The notes below the pieces were generated by a model that searched no databases, was not told where the DNA came from, and saw nothing but the letters and a program-made list of their open reading frames with translations. From positions 1,064,653 to 1,128,652 of the forward strand of contig JAREIK010002985.1 of NCBI GenBank assembly GCA_029783825.1: a DNA stretch of 64,000 nucleotides. The letters are read 5' to 3'. Source of the DNA: Sapria himalayana. Taxonomy: Eukaryota; Streptophyta; Magnoliopsida; Malpighiales; Rafflesiaceae. The translations under genes were made by a program, and so were the position numbers. This document shows positions 11,901-21,100 of this stretch, piece after piece. Each line of letters begins with the position of its first letter. Position 1 is the first letter of the stretch.

Positions 11901-14208
11901 GTACAATCATAGTAGAGGCAAAAGTTGGAGAGTCTCGTACAATACTGTAGGTACAGGTGTTCACAAATTATAAAAAATTGCCCAGGCCAACTGAATCGAA
12001 CCAAAACTTTGATTTTTTAAGGTCCATAAGTTTGGATCAGTTTAAAATTTTGTAAAACATGACATGTCTGTTTGATTCGTGGTTCAAGGTTGAAAATTGA
12101 TTAAAGCAAACCAACCCAAATTGACCCATACTAATCATTAAATATCAAAATTATTCAATACACATAATCTCACATTTGTTATTTAGTGATCATTAATTCG
12201 ACCACTAAAGAATATTGTATGATGTGCACTTATTAATATTCGATTCTCTCCAAAATAATATTAAATATATTAAAAATTTTTATTTTAATTATTATTTTTG
12301 AATATGCTTTTACTACAAGTGGGCGCGTACTTGATGTAGTTAGGAGTTCATTATCGCCTAAAATAATAGAAGCACTTATTTGTTCACAAAATTAGTTGGA
12401 GAAAGATGACTCAATCAATCAGCAAGAAATTTTAGATGATGTTAAAAAGTATAACGATAAAATAAATTATTTGAATTGGTAATTTTTATTTGTGTGATAT
12501 ATAAAATAACTAACTTATCTTCTTTGTTATATGTTTGTTATAAATTAGAAAATCAAGTAAAATTATCAAGGATGATTTGATGGAAGAGGATATGTGAAGC
12601 TTGAAATGTAAATTTTTTTTAATGTTTGTTGAGTTATATAAAATTTAGATTTTATTAGATAATTTATATAAATATTTAATAGAATGTATAATGCTTAATT
12701 TTCTTAGGTATTATAAATTATTGTTCTTATCATGTTTGTTAAATATTTTATTGTAAAAAATTTTATTTTAAGTTTATGAAAAAAAATGTAGACTATTTTA
12801 TTCATAATTATTTTTTTAAATACATAAATTAAATTCAAAAGGTAGTTCAAACCACAAACCAAATTGAGCCACAATATTAGGTTTGGTTTATCTGAGTATT
12901 TTGAATGATTTGGATCAAATTATAATTTTTTCAAACTGATGGCGTAGGTCTGGATTAAATATTATGTTCAAATCAATTCAAGCCGACCCACGAGCACTCC
13001 TAATCGTAGGAGTGGCCACCCATAAGAGAATTATTGTGAATTATGTTTAGAGAGAAGACTGAGAGTATGATAATATATGTGAAATATATAATGAGTATAA
13101 TTCATTTTTGTTTGAAAAGTGATTAGAATCTAAATATCAGAAGAGTCGGCAACATGATCATTATGTTTTTCAAGAGAATGGGCACTATTCGCTTGATGAG
13201 ATATAATTTTAATTATAAATTATATAATTAATTTGATATTATCTCTTATTTTTTAAAGATCTTATATATGTAGAGCCAACTTAGTCATCTTATTACTCAA
13301 GTATTCCAGTGTGCTTGTTTTTTTGTAGAATTTTCTTTTATTAGTTTCTTCAACACTAAGAAATAAATAAATAAATAAATAAATATATATTATTTGTTTT
13401 TAACATGAAAATAATTGTTAGTGTTAATGTTTTGTGAGAGCGAATCTTTCTTCTATGTTTCATGTGAACGTGTTGTGATCTAGAATATTCCCTTGTGATA
13501 TTTCTTCTGACATGGTAACTTGCGAGGCTGTTTGAGTGCTGTGTTGGTGGTGAATTTTATGTTACCTAATTGGAACATTCTCTTTTACAATGAATATTTT
13601 TCCACGTCTAGTCTTTCTGATCAGGCGAGCCAATTCATGGTCTGACCGGTGCTGCAGGCTCGACCCAACTGACCTGATGGTCCAACCTGGTCACTGTAAT
13701 GCCCAAGTTGGAATTCCTGGTTCTTATGTATCAGAAATCAGATTACCAATTTTTCTTTTACGATGTAGAATTGCCAAATTACCCCAATCTCGAAACTAGG
13801 CATCATGTTGGTTATTATTCTTTTCTGATGCCGCAATGAAAAATGGCACTTAATTTTGGGTGAAACCTAAAATTCTGAACACTTTCTGCTAGGAAGCTGG
13901 TTCCTCGCGCCAAGGTTCCTTTCGAGAAAGGGTACAGTCAACTGGACTGGCTCAAGTACACTCATACGGTCCTTGCAGGTAACTTCTGGACTATAGTTGA
14001 TTATATTTTTTTTGTTAATATTTTTATTTGTTTGATCTGTGTTGCCTATGTGTACTACAACATTAATGCTTTTATCGACACTCAACTTTATTAACACAAA
14101 GTTCCTCTCTTTCTCTCTCCTTTAAACTATGGGCTATGCACTGTTTATAAGAATTATAATGGAAAAATCTAAAACAAGAGTAAAAAATAAAATAATATAT
14201 ATATATAC

Positions 14209-14285
<77 letters not shown>

Positions 14286-16934
14286 ATAAAAAAAGGATTG
14301 GATAACCTTTTATGGATTGAAGTACTTTCATCATACAAATATAACAATATCAATGTCACGCCTCAGACAATTTATATATATTGCACACATAATATTAAAC
14401 ATTTGTGTTATATTAAACATAATATATATATATATATATATTAAACATTTGTGTTAATATATGAGTAGTAGAAATAAATATTTATGGTGGTTTTTCTAAA
14501 ATAAAATAGTATTTATATATATTGTTCTTGTAAAAAAAATTTGAATTTAGAAATTAGTTAAATTACTATCTAATTATTATAGATAGAAATAGACATAAAG
14601 AAAAAAAATTGAGTTCAAAAAAATGTTTGATTTTTATATATGATCTATAACAACTTAAATATACTAAATGTTCTTTTACAGAGGAGTGCACTCATTGAGG
14701 AAACCACAAGTTTGGTGCTTCCATTAAATATTTAAACAAAAAAAAAGAAAAAAAAAATAATAAGTAAAACGTATTTTTTCGAGCTTCGACACCTCACCTC
14801 AACTGTTGTTTAAAAATTTATTGTAACAAAATAAGAGAAGCAAATTATGTGTCAGTTCCAACTAAAGATCTCACCAAGATAGTTATTATGTCAAAATAAC
14901 TATAATTTTTCTTTCTTAGCTATTCCAGGGATAATAACAATTAAAGAATTGAGAAATATTTTATCTTAAGTGATTTAGGGAGAAAAAAATGAAAAATAAA
15001 TTGATAAATATTTTGTGCTAGCCGACTCAGGTAGAATAGAATAATGATAAAATAATTATGAAATATTTTTTCCTAGCTCACTCAGGAAAAATAATGGTAA
15101 AAGAAATTGAATAAATATTTTCTATTAGTTGATTTAGGGGGAATAGCAGAAAAGAAATTAAATAAATACTTTTTCATAATTAATTTATGGATAATAATAA
15201 CAAAAAAATTAAGAAATATTTTTATTTAGTTAATTCAGGGAGAATAATGATAAAATAAGAAACAAAATACAATATCATATCCTGAAATGAGATGTTTGTG
15301 TAGGAGCGCACTAATTGGGGCAGCCTACAAGGTGGGTACTCCTATCAAGTACATAAATAATAAAACAAAAAAAAAAAAAAAGAAAAAAAAAAAAAAAAAA
15401 AGAAAAAAAGAGAAAATGAGAGAAAAAAAGAGATTTTAAAAAAATAAAAAACAATCAAAAATAAATAAAAAAAGAGAAAAACTTAAAAAAAAATAAAAAA
15501 TAAATAAAAGATAAAAAATAAAGAATATATAAAGAAAAAAAATTTTATTATTTCTAACTTGAATAAGTATCCATGCATGCATATATTATGAGTATTATTG
15601 GTAATTTATTATGAAAGCAACCAATCAACTAGTAGTGCCAAAAAAATGTTGTAATTGCTCTGGTTCTTGATGAAATGCAAAAAATTTTATCTTCTTCACT
15701 CATCATCTCTCATAAATTGCATCTTGATCTTGTGTCTGAATGTTATCACGAAGTTATATCTTTTGTTCATAACTCATTTTAATGATCCCAGCACATGTTT
15801 GTTTCGTCGTGTTCTCATTGTTTTCTAGGATCAAAATGTGATTCGCACAAGAGGGAGATTTCCACAATTGAAGTGAAGCAACATCAAGATGAAGGTGCAA
15901 TGTGGACAATTTTGAAAGGCCGGGTGTATGATTTGGCTCCATACATGAAGTTTCATCCTGGAGGTCTGTTACTTTTTCATATGCGAGCAACATTAAAAAT
16001 TATTAAAAATTAATTATTTCTAATGCACATTTTGGAAAAATTATTGGGGAAATGATTAAAAATAAAATTGTAAATATTCTCAAAAATATCAAAAAATAAT
16101 AAAATAAGTATTAATATGCCTATATTAAAGTTGTATAGCGAGTGTAGTTGATGCAAGCATGGATCATAAAATCATGTTTTATTTAATTGGTTTATTAAAT
16201 TTTCTTTTGCAGGTGCTGACATGTTGAAGAAGGGTGTTGACCAAATAGATTGCACCGCATTGTTCAGTATCCTTCTCTCTCTCTCTCTCTCTCTCTCAAT
16301 GTTTTATCAATATTGGAATTTTAATTTTGTTTCCAGTCACATAAATATTTCAAAAATATATACTAGTTTCTTGTCACATAAATGTTTAAAAAAGAAAAAT
16401 TTGTAGAATTAATAATGTTAAATGGAAGAGATGAATAAAAAAGCAATTTGATTGCTAAAGAAGATAACTACTCTTATCTTGGTATCACGAGTTCAATTAT
16501 GTGTTGGGATGTAGACCTTACCTGCTCTGGCCATGTGGCACCGAGACTCAAATATGAGCCAGGCGATATTATGTGTTGGCAGTATATTGATATTTATTGC
16601 TAACATTTGTTCATGTGTAATGTAAGCGAGTGTATTGGGTATCAACACACGCCTGCACACACACACGCACACACGTAAGCGAGTGTAAACATGGATTGAA
16701 TATTTGAGTCAAAATTAAATAGAAACAAGATCAAGGCATAGAGACAAGAGTGTTGATTTTTAACAAAATAAAAAAAAAAAAAAATCAGCTCAAGAATTGT
16801 TTGTTTTTTTTTAATCCGTTGCTCTATAAGATAAGTATCATGCTTGGGTGAATGCGGAATTCTTGCTCCAGTTCTGCCTTGTTGGTTTTCTCAATGATGC
16901 TCGTGCTCCTACCGATGAACAGGTTGATGCATAA
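8934..16934 (+). CDS. RLF: RLF-like cytochrome b5 heme-binding protein (5 exons)
   Basis: RLF is a soluble cytochrome b5-domain protein; the Arabidopsis gene is named for reduced lateral root formation. Exons join as 8934-8974, 13893-13978, 15829-15963, 16213-16266 and 16831-16934: 420 nt, 139 codons plus stop, with phase agreeing at all four junctions. Residues 18-29 ([12 protein letters not shown], then LDWLK) match the family signature before the b5 domain. The b5 domain (about 54-128) has [21 protein letters not shown] and FNKYHAWVN. His85 (HPGG) and His109 (KYHAW) are the expected heme ligands, 24 residues apart as in cytochrome b5. The stop follows DEQVDA. It is shorter than Arabidopsis RLF (about 210 aa), all the difference being N-terminal. 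Exon 1 is the weak point; the other four are secure. Confidence 0.85.
10310..10960. repeat. Worn TG/CA-rich GCC-type repeat block
   Basis: The composition resembles CpG-decayed hAT-like blocks elsewhere in the window (GGCATG, GCCATG and GTGCCATG motifs). No terminal repeats are found, so only a general assignment is possible. A T run at 10763-10777 divides it. Confidence 0.35.
11041..11900. repeat. Three diverged tandem copies, ~330-365 bp period
   Basis: The motif ACTAGATTAGAGAAACATCA, followed by an AAATATA(T/C)GAGA(T/C)AAATTA(A/G)GAT block, recurs near 11111, 11477 and (as ACTAGATTTGAGAAAT) 11802. The copies also share GAGATTGTGACTAA and TTGGAGATATTT-like segments. Divergence is substantial. 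No coding potential. Confidence 0.7.
11952..13002 (+). mobile_element. hAT relic (second, Ac/Tag1-like family)
   Basis: It starts TACAGGTGTTCACAAAT and ends CGAGCACTCCTA, imperfect inverted termini. Flanking 8-mers are ACTGTAGG (11944-11951) and ATCGTAGG (13003-13010), six of eight matching, which suggests an old 8-bp TSD. Inside is a plus-strand fragment of a hAT dimerisation domain. Terminal motif and protein text differ from the TAGAGGTGTCAAA family in SMC5. Confidence 0.65.
12306..12404 (+). pseudogene. hAT transposase C-terminal fragment
   Basis: Plus-strand reading gives [19 protein letters not shown] and then [10 protein letters not shown] before an in-frame TAG where the family usually has Trp. 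This is the hAT C-terminal dimerisation motif. No other part of the transposase is recognisable, so it is a remnant. Confidence 0.75.
13893..13978 (+). CDS. RLF: RLF exon 2
   Basis: Acceptor TTTCTGCTAG|G, donor GCAG|GTAACT. It encodes [19 protein letters not shown] and then LKYTHTVLA, the conserved segment just before the cytochrome b5 domain in RLF and in NADH-cytochrome b5 reductase 4-like proteins. Confidence 0.88.
14194..14283. repeat. (TA)n microsatellite
   Basis: About 90 bp of nearly pure TA with two ATACAT interruptions. The Tyr/Ile ORFs across it on the minus strand are artefacts of the repeat. Confidence 0.95.
14680..14760 (+). repeat. Direct repeat copy A flanking the tandem array
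   Basis: GAGGAGTGCACTCATTGAGG...TTAAACAAAAAAAAAG recurs as TAGGAGCGCACTAATTGGGG...ACAAAAAAAAAA at 15302-15380, in the same orientation. Confidence 0.6.
14915..15265 (+). repeat. ~60 bp tandem repeat array, about 6 copies
   Basis: Each unit contains a (T/C)TAG(C/T)T(G/A)A(C/T)TCAGG(G/A)A-like core, then AATAAT(G/A)A(T/C)AA and a GAAATATTTTT-type end. Units differ at many positions, so the array is old. Confidence 0.75.
15302..15380 (+). repeat. Direct repeat copy B flanking the tandem array
   Basis: Same-orientation partner of 14680-14760. The pair could be remnants of short terminal direct repeats or of a segmental duplication that included the array edge. Confidence 0.55.
15364..15545. repeat. 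Adenine-rich/purine tract
   Basis: About 180 bp almost entirely A with scattered G and T on the plus strand. Confidence 0.9.
15829..15963 (+). CDS. RLF: RLF exon 3 (b5 domain, first part)
   Basis: Acceptor TTTTCTAG|GA, donor GGAG|GTCTGT. It encodes the first half of the b5 fold including [18 protein letters not shown] and HPG; the first heme-ligand histidine is here. Confidence 0.93.
16213..16266 (+). CDS. RLF: RLF exon 4
   Basis: Acceptor TTTTGCAG|GTGC, donor TTCA|GTATCC. It encodes [17 protein letters not shown]. The usual family text here is a GKDG-type loop; this copy has DQIDC instead. A (CT)n run begins about 10 bp after the donor. Confidence 0.88.
16831..16934 (+). CDS. RLF: RLF exon 5 and stop
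   Basis: Acceptor CTATAAG|AT. It encodes [13 protein letters not shown], then [12 protein letters not shown] and a short tail to TAA at 16932-16934. It contains the second heme-ligand histidine. Confidence 0.92.
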
Positions 16935-17214
16935 TGAAAGGACGAGAATGCCCCTGGATTAACATTCTTCGATACTCTTTTCATCTAGTGAGAGAGAGAG
17001 AGAGAGAGAGAGTGTGTGTGTGTGTGCGTGCGCGTGCGTGTCAATGTGTATAGAAGAATTCATTTATGGATGTTTATAGTCAATTTTGGTTGGTTTTAAT
17101 ATTGACACCTAACCAATCAAATTTTGGTTAGGTTTATTGGTACCAATATTTATGAATATATAAATATTTGTATATGCATAAACATTTATATCTCTTTATA
17201 TATCTTTTTATTTA
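16935..17214 (+). other. RLF 3' flank
   Basis: Sequence after the RLF stop, presumably 3' UTR first, with a GA/GT microsatellite at 16988-17035. I saw no clear AATAAA signal near the stop. Confidence 0.4.
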
Positions 17215-17523
17215 TGTGTGTGTGGATGTGTGGGTGTGTGTGTGGGTGTGGGTGGGTGTGTGTGTGGGTGGGTGTGTGTGTGTGTGGGTGGGTGTGTGGG
17301 TGGGTGGGTGTGTGTGGGTGAGTGTGGGTGTGGGTGAGTGTGGGTGTGGGTGAGTGTGGGTGTGGGTGTGTGTGGGTGTGGGTGTGTGTGTGGGTGAGTG
17401 TGGGTGTGTGTGGGTGTGTGGGTGGGTGTGTGGGTGGGTGTGTGGGTGGGTGTGTGGGTGGGTGTGTGGGTGGGTGTGTGGGTGGGTGTGTGGGTGGGTG
17501 TGTGGGTGTGTGTGTGGGTGGGT
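17215..17523 (+). repeat. TG/G-rich minisatellite (GTGTGGGTGGGT-type)
   Basis: About 310 bp of GTGTGGGTG and GTGTGGGTGGGT units; the 12-mer repeats regularly from about 17418 to 17510. The G-run pattern on the plus strand could form G-quadruplexes. Gly/Cys/Val ORFs here are repeat artefacts. Confidence 0.95.
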
Positions 17524-17884
17524 ATGTTGATGCCTAATGCGTGAAGATAAGCATATTACATTGATGCATAATAATGTTTATTATTCATACACTATAATAT
17601 TATCCGTAACACATGTGCCCCAACACATTATTCATTTAATGGGTTTATTATTTTCAAAAATAATATAATTAAGCTGTATTTTGTTTTTAAAAATTATAAA
17701 TTTAAAGTTTTTTTTTTTTTTGATTTTTTTTATCGTAGGCGTGGATTGTGTAGGAGTAATTTTGGGTTTTAATTTCTTTGAGCGAGCAAAATAATAGTTA
17801 TTTTTTATAAATTTATTCATTCTAGCAGACCTTTTATAAATATCTCAAATTATCAATTTATTGCTTTAAAACATTATTGGATAA
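17524..17884. other. AT-rich spacer between RLF and SMC5
   Basis: No gene or clear element is visible. A poly(T) run lies at 17709-17720. Confidence 0.6.
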
Positions 17885-18127
17885 TATCAACTTCAAAGTT
17901 CAAACACAAGCATATCCGTCGACGCGCGCCCCCGGCACGGCGGGACACCCACCCATGATCTCGTCTGAAAAAAAATCTCTGAGAACTTGTACGGGCTATG
18001 TTCCTCGGTTGCTCACTTCTTAACCATCGAGTGGCGCTTGCCAGTTTCCCAGGCCATGCTCGCGCCAAAGTTGATGCAAAGAGGGGCTAGTTCTAACGCG
18101 TACATCCTTAAATTCGAAATCTGATTG
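17885..18127 (+). promoter_or_regulatory. SMC5 promoter/5' UTR with E2F-type sites
   Basis: This GC-rich island lies just upstream of the SMC5 start. It contains GCGCCAAA at 18062-18069, which on the minus strand is TTTGGCGC, a match to the plant E2F consensus TTTSSCGC. A second site, GCGGGAAA (TTTCCCGC on the minus strand), lies at 18174-18181 inside exon 1. E2F control is known for many plant replication and repair genes; here it is an inference from the motifs. An in-frame TGA at 18122-18124 precedes the ATG. Confidence 0.5.
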
Positions 18128-18189
18128 ATGAAAATGAAACCATTTCCTTCAGATGATGAGCGTCCGGCAAAGCGCGGGAAATCATCTAG
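18128..18189 (+). CDS. SMC5: SMC5 exon 1
   Basis: ATG opens MKMKPFPSDDERPAKRGKSS (residues 1-20) and ends at a consensus donor TCTAG|GTAAGT in phase 2. The basic AKRGKSSR segment corresponds to the KRPKISR-like N-terminus of plant SMC5. A second in-frame ATG lies at 18134. Confidence 0.85.
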
Positions 18190-21100
18190 GTAAGTATGCA
18201 TGTTTCGGCATAAACTTAATTTGTGCCTTGTGAAATTCTATAGAATGAGGTTAGGTTTGGACTTTTTGTAACCATTAGATTAGATTTATGCTGTCACAAT
18301 CCTAGCCATTGGTCGAGAAGGTGGAACTAGTATAAATAGGGGTGAACTCTTCTGTTTGAATTAAGCTAAAAACAAAGAAACATGTGGGGAAAAATACCAC
18401 AAGAATCATAAAGTAAAAGGAAGCCGGATATTTCTCATGTAAGAGTCATTGGGAGCATCGTTGATGTGCACATACCTAATGAGCAAAGAAGCAGGTTAGA
18501 TGATAAAAGTTAGAAATAGATCTTCCTTGGTTATGATATGAACTTAAAAGACTACAATCTTTATAATCCTACTACTAGAAAAATAATTATTAGTTATGAT
18601 ATTATATTTAATAAAGAAGGAGAATGAGATTGAAGATTAGAGATGTCAAATGGGCCGTGCCGGGCCGGCCCGGCACGTTTTTTCCAGGCTCAACCGGGCT
18701 TCCGTGCCGTGCCTATCCCGACATAGTTTTTTGGGGGTTTAGCCCGGCATGGGCCCGCGGCACGATTCGCCGGGTTCGGCCCGGTTGTGCCGAACCCTAA
18801 ATTAAAAAAAAATTAGGGTTTCGGCGTGCACCGCCACACCGAACCCTAATTTTAAAAAATTAGGGATTGGGCACGCCCGAAACCCTAATTCTAAAAAAAA
18901 TTAGTAATTGGGCGCGCCCAAAACCCTAATTTTAAAAAAAATTAGGGTTTCGGCCCCCAGTAACCCTAATTTTATAAAAAAAAATTTCGGCATGGTGCCG
19001 TGCCGGGCCAAGCACGGCACGAGCCCTGGCACGGGAATTTTCCGTGCTGGGCCGGCCCAGGCACGGCTGAATCGTGCCGTGCCTCGTGCTGGGTTGGGCC
19101 GGCCCGCCCGGTTGACATCTCTATTGAGGATAATAGAATGTTGTTGTAGATTATAATTTTTTTTAATGTCTTGAAGAAGGTGATATGGAGTAGAGGTGTC
19201 AAACGGGCCGGCCCAGCACGGCACGGCCCGTTTTTCCCGTGCCCCGCCGTGCTACCGTGCCGTGCAGGGCACGGCACGGTCACTGTTCCGTGTCGTGCCC
19301 GGCACGGCACGGTATTTTATACCACGGGCACGGCACGGCCCGTGGGCACGGTTCGGACGTGCCGTGCCGTACCCGGCCCGCTCGGGCACGTTTGCTCAAC
19401 CGGGGTCCGGGTCCCGGGAGCCAAGCACGACGCAACCGGCAACACTGTTGCCGGTTGCGTGTTGCAACAGCCAAGCACGGGCACGGGCGCACGGCCCGTG
19501 CTTGGCACTTGGCAGTTGGCTACTTGGCTTGGCACTTTGAAAAAAATTTTTTTTTTAAATTTTTTTATTATTTTTCTGTTTATCTTTATTTAAGTTTATG
19601 TAATAAAAAAAAAATAAAATTTTTTGTTTAAAAATATTACATTTAAAATAAAATGTAAGTATGTAAAAAAAAAATTAGAAAATTTATTTTTTTTTTCAAA
19701 TAAGTTTAGCATTTTTTAATATTATAATGTATTAATTAAATATTAAGATTTAAAGTTAATAAATTTTAAAATAATATTTAAATCTTAAATTAATAATTAA
19801 ATACATTAAGTTAGTAAAAATTTTAATGAAAAAAAATTTAAACTACGCAAATAAAAATTACCATTCATGCTTTTGAAACCTAAACTCCGAAAAAAAAAAG
19901 TATAAGTTTCAACTTCAACACAACGTATAATACAAAGTACAAATAAAGCGTATAAAAAATAAATATATCGAAAAAAAAGAGCAGATGAGCATCAATCGTC
20001 AAGCGGCATATAATGAGAATCATCAGCCGCAACATCAAGATCAGTATCATATGGGTCATCATCATCGGCAATCAGCTCCTCCGCCATCGTAGTGGATGTG
20101 GATGCGACTGCAGTGTCTGTCACAGTCCCAGCTTCAGCACGATCACTGATGCTAAATCTCGAATCCTCCCAATCCTTCAAACATGCCAAGGCCTCAACCA
20201 TATCTGGACGTAATCTCGATCTCCTATCCGAAATCACGTTCACTGCAACAGAAAAAGCAGACTCCGATGCTACGCTCGACACCGGAGGAGTCAGTAGATC
20301 CCGTGCCATCCTAGATAGCACGGGATAGGCGGACTCATATGATTTCCACCACTGTAATAAATCAAGATTCTTATTGTCAGATGGTGATAGGATTGAGCAG
20401 TAATCGGTATCTAAGTACCGAGACAGCTCGCTCCTATGTGAAGGTCCACCCCTACGTTTCCCCCTCGCTAGGTTAATGGAATATGGGTCATCTCCGAACA
20501 AGGTATCAGAGTCCGTACTCACAGTCTCAACACCACCACCACCATACCTAGTATCGTAGTATGTGAACAGGTCTGTCAACTTCTCGTAAATGAACCCTTG
20601 AGGTGGATCTTCCAGGTTCATGCACGAGGAAATGAAAGTCAGGGTGTTTTCAACCCCTTCCACCTTAGCCCTAGGGTCCATGCATGCTGCGAGGCAATAA
20701 AGAGATGGAATGGTGGACCAGTACTTCAGGTACTTGGTCTCCATCTCTGCAACCATAAGGCTGAGCGTCGGGTCCGCTCGATACATCCTAAACATGCTAC
20801 TAATGTTGCATATGCAACGGAGTGCAATGCAAGTGGTGGGTGTATAAACCGACGAACACATGTTCGTCGTGTCATAAAATATCTTCAGGAATTTCATAAA
20901 TGAAATTCCTGAAGCCCAGTCAGTGTCGTCAATAATAAGTTCGCCACTCTTACTATTGACGTAGTCGGATATCACGTGTTCGTATCCAACACATGATTCC
21001 AACATCAGGTACGTGTAATTCCAACGATGTCTCACATCAGATTGGAATTTCTTCTTCTTAAGATTCGCAGACAAACAGAGATTACCAAACTCTTGTAGTC

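Larger units (their letters stand above)
8975..13892 (+). other. RLF intron 1 (4.9 kb, if exon 1 is right)
   Basis: It contains a possible SINE-like fragment (about 9085-9160, minus), TG-rich worn repeat blocks at 10310-10960, a diverged triplicate repeat (11041-11900), a hAT relic of a second family (11952-13002), an AAAT microsatellite (13362-13383) and a GC-richer worn block at 13600-13720. Confidence 0.5.
13979..15828 (+). other. RLF intron 2
   Basis: This 1.85 kb phase 1 intron is composed almost wholly of simple sequence: a (TA)n tract, a ~60 bp tandem array between two direct repeats, and a long adenine/purine tract. Confidence 0.85.

Noticed and set aside
14072..14359. Minus-strand ORFs rich in Tyr and Ile
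   Set aside because: They are translations of the (TA)n microsatellite inside RLF intron 2.
14915..15265. CRISPR-like regular repeats
   Set aside because: Diverged ~60 bp tandem units without unique spacers, in a plant intron.
16470..16580. Possible tRNA-like or SINE sequence (GGTATCACGAGTTCAATTATG)
   Set aside because: Weak B-box resemblance only; no A box, no fold, no tail.
17124..17537. Plus-strand Gly/Cys/Val-rich ORFs
   Set aside because: They are translations of the TG/G-rich minisatellite; no start context or homology.
18901..19631. Overlapping Arg/Pro/Ala-rich ORFs on both strands
   Set aside because: They arise from the GC-rich GTGCCGGGC subterminal repeats of the hAT elements; the same happens at 22461-23063 and 58607-59119.
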